Source of the DNA: Actinomycetota bacterium
Lineage (GTDB): Bacteria > Actinomycetota > Thermoleophilia > Solirubrobacterales > Solirubrobacteraceae
Length of the DNA stretch: 20,460 nt
Direction of reading: 5' to 3'
Assembly (NCBI GenBank): GCA_005883905.1
Contig: VAYD01000205.1
Coordinates: 1 to 20,460, forward strand
Position numbers and translations under genes: made by a program. The notes below the pieces were generated by a model. It worked only from the letters and a program-made list of their open reading frames with translations. It was not told the DNA's origin and ran no database searches. This document shows positions 15,677 through 20,460 of this stretch, in pieces; the first letter of the stretch is position 1, and each line of letters begins with the position of its first letter.

Positions 15677-18265
15677 ATGCGCCCGCGTCCAGCCCTGCTT
15701 GCCGTGCTCGCCATCCTGCTCGTGCCCGCGGCCGCGCAGGCGCAGCTGCCGAGCAAGGCGCCGACGCACCGCGACACGCCGGCGACGATCCCGGTCGACC
15801 TCGCCCAGCAGGTGCGCACCGCGCGACTCGCCGGGATGAAGGCGTTCACCGTCTCGGGCTCGGTCCAGTACCTGCCGACGACCTGGTGCGGCACCGAGCG
15901 CACGACCGACGACGTCGCCGACGCGGCGCAGCTCAGCGACGAGCCGGTCTACAAGATCGTCTACGCCTACGCCGCCGACCAGCCCGATCGCTTCAGCGCC
16001 TGGAAGGACCAGCTGCAGGCCGACGTCTCGCTGATCGGCGAGTTCATGTCGCAGCAGGCGGGGGCGACGAAGTCGCCGCGTGTCGACATGGGCACCTCGT
16101 GCGGGCCGCGCTACGCCGACATCCAGACGGTCGCGCTGCCGGAGGCGCGCTCGAGCTATGTCGACGACTTCGATTCCATCACCGGGGCGGTGAGCACCGC
16201 GCTCGGCTCGACGCCGGTGAAGCGCAACATCGTGATCCTCGCCGACGGACTCACCACCAACACCGGCGGCTTCTACGGCCTGGGCGAGCACTACGTCGGC
16301 AGCATCGCCGAGGTCGCGGGATCGTCGAACATCCACAACAGCGGCGGCCTCTACGCGGCCCTGTTCCCGCCGCTCGGCTACACGCCGGGCAGCTCCTTCT
16401 GGCCCGAGGGCATGCTCCACGAGATCACGCACACGCTCGGCGCGGTGAACTCCGGCGCCCCGCATGCCACTAGCCAGGGCCACTGCACGGACGGCGCGGA
16501 TGTCATGTGCTACGCCGACGGCGGCGCGTCGGCGCTGCCGTACTCGACATCCTCGTGCCCGGCCATCGCCGGGGACGCCGGCATGACGCAGACCTACGAC
16601 TGCGGCCGCGACGACTACTTCAGCACCAGCCCCGCGCCGGGCTCGTACCTCGCCACGCACTGGAACGTCTACGACAACGTCTTCGAGAGCCCGTGCGCGA
16701 CGATCGGCTTCGCCTGCGGCGCCGACAGCACCGCGCCGCCGGCCGCCGTCGGGGCGCCGCGCGTGACCGGGACGGCGAAGGTCACGAACGCGCTGACCGC
16801 CGACCGCGGCACCTGGTCGGGCACGCCGACGTCGTTCGCGTACCAGTGGCAGCGCAACAGCGGCTCGGGCTTCGCCGACATCGGGGGCGCAAGCGCCGCG
16901 ACCTACACGCTCGTCCCCGCCGACGCCAACGCGCAGGTCCGGGTGCAGGTCTCCGCCACGAACGCGAACGGGTCGGCGAGCAACACGAGCTCGGCGTCGT
17001 CGATCTCGAGCTTCAACCCGCCGGTCAACTCGACGCCGCCGTCGATCAGCGGCACGGCGCAGCGCCTGAGCGTCCTGACCGCGACGAGCGGCACATGGAC
17101 AGGCGCCACGAGCACGAGCCGCAAGTGGCAGCGGCTCGTCGGCGGCGTCTGGACCGACATCCCGAGCCAGACCGGCAGCACCTACACGCTCGCCTCCGCC
17201 GACGTGGGCACGTCGGTGCGGGTCCTCGAGACCGCGACGAACGCCGACGGACCGGCCAGCGCGCCCTCCGGCGCGATTGGCCCGGTCGCGGGCGTGACGC
17301 CGGCGCTCGTGACGGCTCCCGTGATCAACGGCACGCCGCAGCGCACCGCGACGCTCAGCGCGTCGACCGGCACGTGGAGCGCCGACCCGTCGGCGTTCGC
17401 CTACCAGTGGCAGCGCGACAGCGGCTCGGGCTTCGCCGACATCGGCGGCGCGACCGGCTCGTCGTACGTCCTCGGCCCCGCGGACCTCGGCGCATCGGTT
17501 CGCGTCCTCGTCACCGCTTCGAACGTCGACGGCCCGTCCAGCCCGGCGGCCGCGGACGCCGTGGGACCCGTGCAGGACCTCGAGCCGCCGCTGAACACGA
17601 CGTCGCCGGCGCTGCTCGGCACGGCCCAGGAGGGGCGCCTGCTGACGGCGACCAACGGCGACTGGGACAACGGGCCGACGTCCTACGCGCGGCGCTGGCA
17701 GCGCGCGATCGGCGGCGTGTTCAGCGACATCCTGGGCGCCACGGGCCCGACCTATCTGCTCGGCAGCTCCGACGTCGGGCATCCCATCCGCGTCGTCGTG
17801 GTCGCCACCAACGGGGCGGGCGACTCGCAGCCCGCGGCGTCGTCGCCGACGGGGGAGGTCGCCGCCGGGCCGGTCACCGTGATCGGCATCGAGCAGCCGC
17901 AGACGCCCACGCCACCGGCCGACGTCTACAGGGCCGCGACGGTGAGCCTCAAGCGCGGCAAGCGGACCGTGCTGAAGCTGCTGGTGACGAGCCGCGTGAC
18001 GCGGTCGGGCATCGTCGCGATGGTGCCGTCGAAGCGCGTGAAGGTGACCCGGCGCGGGACGTACCGGTTGACGCTCTGCGCCGGCCGCATCTGCATCACC
18101 AAGCCGTTTCGCGCACGCCACGGGAAGGCGAAGCTGCCGACGATCGTGGCCAACGGCGTGATCGTCGGCCCGGTGACACTGCGCCTGATCGGCCCCGGTG
18201 GCCTGGCCACGGGCGCCCTGCCTCGCGCCTCCGGCGCCCTGCCTCGCGCCTCCGGCGCCCTTTAG
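15677..18265 (+). CDS. Secreted metzincin-like protease with four Ig-like repeats
   Basis: This is an exported protein of 862 aa. Signal peptide: MRPRPALLAVLAILLVPAAAQA. Residues about 25-345 form a probable zinc metallopeptidase domain: HEITH (His248, Glu249, His252) continues as TLGAVN, and DVMCY with Met277 may be the Met-turn of metzincins. The third metal ligand is unclear, since Asn258 takes the usual His/Asp place. Four Ig-like repeats of about 94 residues follow, starting near 354, 447, 540 and 635, each with GTW...YxWQR...DIxGAT...TYxL...D(A/V)(G/N)xxVRVxVxAxNxxG. The C-terminal part (about 750-862) is basic (KRGKRTVLKLLVTSRVTRSG) and ends in GALPRASGALPRASGAL from a 21-bp tandem repeat. 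It may act on, or bind to, cell-surface or extracellular polymer; the substrate is unknown. Confidence 0.78.
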   Translation: MRPRPALLAVLAILLVPAAAQAQLPSKAPTHRDTPATIPVDLAQQVRTARLAGMKAFTVSGSVQYLPTTWCGTERTTDDVADAAQLSDEPVYKIVYAYAADQPDRFSAWKDQLQADVSLIGEFMSQQAGATKSPRVDMGTSCGPRYADIQTVALPEARSSYVDDFDSITGAVSTALGSTPVKRNIVILADGLTTNTGGFYGLGEHYVGSIAEVAGSSNIHNSGGLYAALFPPLGYTPGSSFWPEGMLHEITHTLGAVNSGAPHATSQGHCTDGADVMCYADGGASALPYSTSSCPAIAGDAGMTQTYDCGRDDYFSTSPAPGSYLATHWNVYDNVFESPCATIGFACGADSTAPPAAVGAPRVTGTAKVTNALTADRGTWSGTPTSFAYQWQRNSGSGFADIGGASAATYTLVPADANAQVRVQVSATNANGSASNTSSASSISSFNPPVNSTPPSISGTAQRLSVLTATSGTWTGATSTSRKWQRLVGGVWTDIPSQTGSTYTLASADVGTSVRVLETATNADGPASAPSGAIGPVAGVTPALVTAPVINGTPQRTATLSASTGTWSADPSAFAYQWQRDSGSGFADIGGATGSSYVLGPADLGASVRVLVTASNVDGPSSPAAADAVGPVQDLEPPLNTTSPALLGTAQEGRLLTATNGDWDNGPTSYARRWQRAIGGVFSDILGATGPTYLLGSSDVGHPIRVVVVATNGAGDSQPAASSPTGEVAAGPVTVIGIEQPQTPTPPADVYRAATVSLKRGKRTVLKLLVTSRVTRSGIVAMVPSKRVKVTRRGTYRLTLCAGRICITKPFRARHGKAKLPTIVANGVIVGPVTLRLIGPGGLATGALPRASGALPRASGAL
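16738..17870 (+). repeat. Four in-frame Ig-like domain repeats
   Basis: Four units of about 282 bases begin near 16738, 17018, 17297 and 17581. Units 1 and 3 are almost identical at the DNA level over about 57 bases (16833-16890 against 17394-17451, encoding FAYQWQR.SGSGFADIGGA), 561 bases apart and in phase, which points to recent duplication or gene conversion between them. Confidence 0.75.
18212..18261 (+). repeat. 21-bp tandem repeat at the 3' end of the protease gene
   Basis: The unit begins GGCGCCCTGCC and ends CGCGCCTCC (18212-18232). It is repeated perfectly at 18233-18253, with a partial third copy (GGCGCCCT) at 18254-18261 leading straight into TTTAG. It encodes GALPRAS twice plus GAL, seven residues per unit, so copy-number change would keep the frame. 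Confidence 0.85.
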
Positions 18266-18344
18266 CAAGGTTTATCCGCGGACCGAAACTTTCCTGGCCC
18301 AACGGGTTGGATATTTGCAAGTAGCTCGCTGCACCCATCCCCCC

Positions 18345-18350
18345 GAGGAG
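18345..18350 (+). promoter_or_regulatory. Shine-Dalgarno site of the small secreted protein
   Basis: GAGGAG lies 4 nt before the ATG at 18355 (GAGGAGATCC-ATG). It is the clearest ribosome site in the window and contrasts with the leaderless genes. The 89-base gap 18266-18354 is more AT-rich than its surroundings (TTGGATATTTGCAAG) and probably holds the promoter; GAAAC and GTT elements 16 nt apart could be an ECF-sigma type promoter, but this is weak. Confidence 0.6.
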
Positions 18351-18354
18351 ATCC

Positions 18355-19068
18355 ATGCGTAAGTTGACTCTCATGGCCGTTGCGGCGGCGGTCACGGCGC
18401 TCTGCGTCGTGAGCATCGCCCAGGCCGTCACTCCCACCACCGCCATGAAGGCGTCGGTGAGCCCGACCAAGAAGGGCACCAAGACGAAGCCGAAGAACGT
18501 GAAGCTCAACGTCGAGCTGATCACGCAGCCGAAGGCCGACGAGCCCGCGTTCGCGGCGAGCTCGACCGTCGTGCACTTCGACAAGAACCTGAAGTTCGGC
18601 GGCAAGTACCTGAAGTCGTGCACGGCCGCGCAGGTGCAGTCCGACGACACGAAGTGCCCGAAGGGCTCGAAGGTCGGCGGCGGCTCGGCCACCGGCACCG
18701 CGCTCGGTCTCACCGAGAACCTGACCGTCACGGCCTACAACGGCCCCGGCGGCAGCAAGCTCGAGCTGCTCGTCGACGGCACGGCGCCGCTGACGATCCA
18801 CTCGGTGATCGAGGGCAAGCTGCAGTCCGAAGGCGGCAAGTTCGGCAAGAAGCTCGTCGTCGCGATCCCGGACTCGCTCCAGCAGCCGGCCCCGGGCGCC
18901 TACGCGACGCTGACCGACTTCAAGACCTCCGTCAAGGGGACGGGCTCGAAGAAGCGCCCGTACGTCGGCTTGGCCGGATGCACGAAGCACACGCTGAACT
19001 TCCAGAGCGACTACACGTTCACCGACGGCACCACGTCGACGGCGACGACCACTGCGAAGTGCAGCTGA
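18355..19068 (+). CDS. Small secreted protein, function unknown
   Basis: This is an exported protein of 237 aa with signal peptide MRKLTLMAVAAAVTALCVVSIAQA. The mature part is beta-strand-like and rich in Lys, Gly, Ser and Thr, without membrane segments. It contains a cysteine pair in the arrangement C-x11-C-P-x-G-S-K-V-G-G-G (KSCTAAQVQSDDTKCPKGS), which I recall from many uncharacterised secreted actinobacterial proteins, and two more cysteines (GCTKHT and the C-terminal KCS) that may form a second disulfide. The strong Shine-Dalgarno site and the good terminator right behind it suggest an abundant, separately regulated transcript. No enzyme motif is recognised; a cell-surface or extracellular structural role is only a guess. 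Codon use is more biased to AAG and AAC than in its neighbours, again in line with high expression. Confidence 0.8.
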   Translation: MRKLTLMAVAAAVTALCVVSIAQAVTPTTAMKASVSPTKKGTKTKPKNVKLNVELITQPKADEPAFAASSTVVHFDKNLKFGGKYLKSCTAAQVQSDDTKCPKGSKVGGGSATGTALGLTENLTVTAYNGPGGSKLELLVDGTAPLTIHSVIEGKLQSEGGKFGKKLVVAIPDSLQQPAPGAYATLTDFKTSVKGTGSKKRPYVGLAGCTKHTLNFQSDYTFTDGTTSTATTTAKCS

Positions 19069-19100
19069 CCAACGCTCGTCTGAGCGCCTGAAGGACCGAG

Positions 19101-19135
19101 AGGGCCCGTCCTGCATGTCAGGGCGGGCCCTTTCT
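19101..19135 (+). terminator. Rho-independent terminator
   Basis: A 13-bp stem (AGGGCCCGTCCTG, 19101-19113, pairing with 19119-19131, one G:U pair) and a 5-nt loop CATGT are followed by TTTCT. It lies 33 bases after the stop of the secreted protein gene. Confidence 0.8.
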
Positions 19136-19177
19136 GCATCGAGCCGGCGGTTCGCCACCTGCGCCTTGGGTACCTCA

Positions 19178-19585
19178 GTGGGCAGATGCTCTTTGGCTGA
19201 CCCCGAGCTCGAGGTGACCTTTCCTGGAACCCCACCGGGGGTGGGGGAGCTTCGCCGTGCCGTCGCGGACGTCGCCCGGCGCGCGGGCATGCCCGACGAA
19301 GCCGTCGACGCCGTGCGCCTCGCGGCATCGGAGGCCGCCAGCAACGCCGTGGTCCACGCCTATCGCGAGCACGAGGGCGACCTGCGCCTGCGCGCCCGTG
19401 TCGGGGACGGCGAGCTGCAGCTGGTGATCACCGACGAGGGGCCCGGCGTCGCGCCGCGCACCGACAGCCCGGGGCTCGGCCTCGGCCTGCCGCTCATGGC
19501 CCACATGAGCGAGCGCTTCGAGATCGTCAGCGGTCCCGACGGGACCGAGATCCACCTGGCGTTCCGCTGCGAGCCGGCCGGCTGA
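19178..19585 (+). CDS. RsbW-like anti-sigma factor / GHKL serine kinase
   Basis: This is a small single-domain ATPase of the HATPase_c_2 family, typical of anti-sigma factors and switch kinases such as RsbW and SpoIIAB, which bind a sigma factor or phosphorylate an anti-sigma antagonist. The N-box is EAASNAVVHAY, the G1 box DEGPGV and the G2 box GLGLGLPLM; all are present. The start is uncertain. The frame is open back to an ATG at 19115, but that codon lies in the terminator loop, so GTG 19178 or TTG 19193 (LADPELEVTFPG) is more likely; 19178 is given, leaving 135 aa. No cognate sigma factor or antagonist (STAS) gene is in the window. The 3' end overlaps the convergent acyltransferase frame by 59 bases. 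Confidence 0.8.
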   Translation: MGRCSLADPELEVTFPGTPPGVGELRRAVADVARRAGMPDEAVDAVRLAASEAASNAVVHAYREHEGDLRLRARVGDGELQLVITDEGPGVAPRTDSPGLGLGLPLMAHMSERFEIVSGPDGTEIHLAFRCEPAG

Positions 19586-20165
19586 GCGCCGGCTGCGCAG
19601 GCACCCCGCCGACGCGCGCTCCGGGCGCGACGTCGCGCGTGACCACGGACTGACCGGCGACCTGTGCGCCTTCGCCGATCGTCACGCCGCCCTGGATCGC
19701 CGCGCGGGCGCCGATCCGCGCGTCGGCGCCGATGACGACCGGTGCGGTGACGATGCCCTGCAGCCGGACCGGGACGTCTGGGTCGTCGTAGCGGTGGTCG
19801 AAGTCCAGGACGACGGCCTCGTCGCCGAGCACGGCGCCCGCGCCGATCTCGATGCCCGCATGGGCGGCGAGCGTGCAGCGCTCGCCGAGGATCGCGCCAG
19901 GCCCGATCCTCACGGTTCCCGCCCGGACGAGCAGCCGGCTGCCGTCGCCGACCGAGCAGCCGTCGCCGAGCTCGAGCTGCGCGCCCTTCGCCACCTCGAC
20001 CACGACGCCGCGGCCGAGCGCGGCATGGCGCGCCCCCGCAGCCCGCCGTGCCCGCCACCGAGCGCGCCACCCGGCCGGCGGTGGCGCCGACGGCGGCGTC
20101 ACGGGCGGCACGTAGGCGGGCGGCGCCGGCGGTCCACCGGGCACGGCGGTGCGTTTGAGCGGCAC
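19527..20165 (-). CDS. Left-handed beta-helix (hexapeptide) acyltransferase
   Basis: This is a 212-aa protein of the bacterial transferase hexapeptide family. A proline-rich and arginine-rich N-terminus (about 1-50, with PPAPPAYVPPVTPP) precedes hexapeptide repeats from about residue 55 to 190: LELGDGCSVGDGSRLLV, VRIGPGAILGERCTL, IEIGAGAVLGD, then APVVIGADARIGARAAIQGGVTIGEGAQVAGQSVVTRDV. DFDHRYDD carries the likely catalytic His, as in sugar O-acetyltransferases. It probably transfers an acyl group from acyl-CoA to a sugar of a surface polysaccharide; the substrate is unknown. GTG 20165 is the start; a TAGCCT box lies 9 nt upstream. The last about 20 residues (SRPARSGTPGGSRSRRDR) are beyond the fold and overlap the anti-sigma gene in antisense. 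Confidence 0.82.
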   Translation of the reverse strand: MPLKRTAVPGGPPAPPAYVPPVTPPSAPPPAGWRARWRARRAAGARHAALGRGVVVEVAKGAQLELGDGCSVGDGSRLLVRAGTVRIGPGAILGERCTLAAHAGIEIGAGAVLGDEAVVLDFDHRYDDPDVPVRLQGIVTAPVVIGADARIGARAAIQGGVTIGEGAQVAGQSVVTRDVAPGARVGGVPAQPALSRPARSGTPGGSRSRRDR

Positions 20166-20174
20166 GAGGTGTGA

Positions 20175-20180
20175 AGGCTA
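20175..20180 (-). promoter_or_regulatory. Possible -10 box of the acyltransferase gene
   Basis: On the minus strand TAGCCT fits TANNNT and lies 9 nt before the GTG at 20165. No Shine-Dalgarno site is seen in between. Confidence 0.35.
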
Positions 20181-20193
20181 TGGGTCACCGAAA

Positions 20194-20239
20194 GGGGTCA
20201 GGTCTTTCTTTGCCATACGGCAAAGAAAGACCTGACCCC
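20194..20239. repeat. Perfect 21-bp inverted repeat (REP-like hairpin)
   Basis: Arms 20194-20214 (starting GGGGTCAGGTCTTTC) and 20219-20239 are exact reverse complements around the 4-nt loop ATAC. The base composition (AAAGAAAG block) is unlike the GC-rich surroundings. A second perfect palindrome, GACCCCCTAGGGGGTC at 20234-20249, overlaps its right end and includes the malQ stop. It may be a REP-type mobile repeat or act as a 3'-end hairpin of malQ; on the malQ side only a TTT follows the stem, so it is not a classical terminator. Confidence 0.8.
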
Positions 20240-20460
20240 CTAGGGGGTCCTGCCGGCCGCGGACGTGATCGAGCGCAGGCGACGTGCCAGGCGGGGCGTG
20301 AGGGCTCCGGCCTCCAGGCGCCAGGACCAGTTGCCGGTCGCGCGGCCCGGGGTGTTCATGCGGGCCTGCGAACCGAGCTCGAGGAGGTCCTGGGCCTGGA
20401 GCATCACCAGCGGCGCCGGCGTCTGCATCCACCACTCGGTCAGGCCCCAGACGTCGCGGG
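20240..20460 (-). CDS. malQ: 4-alpha-glucanotransferase, C-terminal end (5' part outside window)
   Basis: This is the C-terminal about 73 residues of a GH77 4-alpha-glucanotransferase (amylomaltase), which transfers alpha-1,4-glucan segments in maltodextrin and glycogen metabolism. Recognition rests on the characteristic closing part: PLVMLQAQDLLELGSQARMNTPG, then GNWSWRLEAGALTPRLARRL. In this family the NTPG...NWxWR region lines the active site near the C-terminus. The stop TAG is at 20240-20242, directly abutting the long inverted repeat. The catalytic Asp-Glu-Asp residues lie outside the window. Confidence 0.85.
   Translation of the reverse strand, partial: RDVWGLTEWWMQTPAPLVMLQAQDLLELGSQARMNTPGRATGNWSWRLEAGALTPRLARRLRSITSAAGRTP

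Noticed and set aside
18212..18261. CRISPR-like array
   Set aside because: The 21-bp units are directly adjacent with no spacers and lie in coding frame.
15449..18268. Very long open frame (939 codons) on the minus strand opposite the protease gene
   Set aside because: Arginine/alanine-rich shadow of a GC-rich gene; no conserved motif, while the plus strand has a signal peptide, protease motif and Ig repeats.
19115..19177. ATG at 19115 as the start of the anti-sigma gene
   Set aside because: It lies in the loop of the terminator hairpin and the extra residues are not family-like.
20194..20239. Hairpin as a standard Rho-independent terminator of malQ
   Set aside because: Only a three-T run follows the stem in the malQ direction; kept as an inverted repeat with possible 3'-end role.
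20178..20435. Minus-strand 85-codon frame over the hairpin
   Set aside because: Overlaps the malQ C-terminus in another frame; no conserved sequence, and it crosses the inverted repeat.

Overview
The window looks like a chromosomal piece of a very GC-rich actinobacterium, most likely class Thermoleophilia (Solirubrobacter/Conexibacter type). This placement is inferred from several signs: the base composition, third-position G/C in every real gene, several promoters with a TANNNT -10 box placed only 6-9 nt before the start codon (leaderless transcripts), and secreted proteins built of Ig-like repeats with the pattern GTWSG..TSFAYQWQR. No rRNA, tRNA, CRISPR array, integrase or transposase gene is seen. 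The window is densely coded and no gene-free stretch exceeds about 110 bases.

Layout. Bases 1-1696 (+): the end of a short-chain dehydrogenase, a UBP-type zinc-finger protein, and a thioredoxin-reductase-like flavoprotein whose frame overlaps the zinc-finger gene. Bases 1693-2751 (-): a flippase-like membrane protein. Bases 2804-8026 (+): arginine deiminase, a large secreted alpha/beta-hydrolase-like protein, a beta-lactamase-fold serine hydrolase that is broken, and a DMT/EamA exporter. Bases 8016-14063 (-): a histidine-utilisation operon transcribed hutH-hutU-def-hutF-hutI; consecutive genes overlap by ATGA (or, for hutF/hutI, CTGA). Bases 14091-15149 (-): a membrane diguanylate cyclase, divergent from a broken group II truncated hemoglobin gene (15237-15634). 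Bases 15677-19068 (+): a secreted metzincin-like protease with four Ig-like repeats, then a small secreted protein that ends at a clear terminator. Bases 19178-20460: a GHKL anti-sigma-type ATPase (+), a left-handed beta-helix acyltransferase (-), a perfect 21-bp hairpin, and the C-terminal end of 4-alpha-glucanotransferase (-).

The most interesting points are these. (1) The hut operon encodes HutF, which makes N-formylglutamate, but no HutG; a peptide-deformylase homologue sits in the operon directly before hutF and may do that step. (2) Three genes (serine hydrolase, hutF, globin) show the same lesion: an apparently missing internal segment plus a frame change, with good coding sequence on both sides. 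This means either recent decay or an assembly problem. (3) Two REP-like palindromes share a GGGGTC/GACCCC core. One lies exactly on the hutF stop/hutI start junction and the other directly after malQ.

Functional reading: histidine is converted through urocanate, imidazolonepropionate and formiminoglutamate to N-formylglutamate and then, by hypothesis, to glutamate plus formate. Arginine deiminase is a second, unlinked, amino-acid deimination activity.
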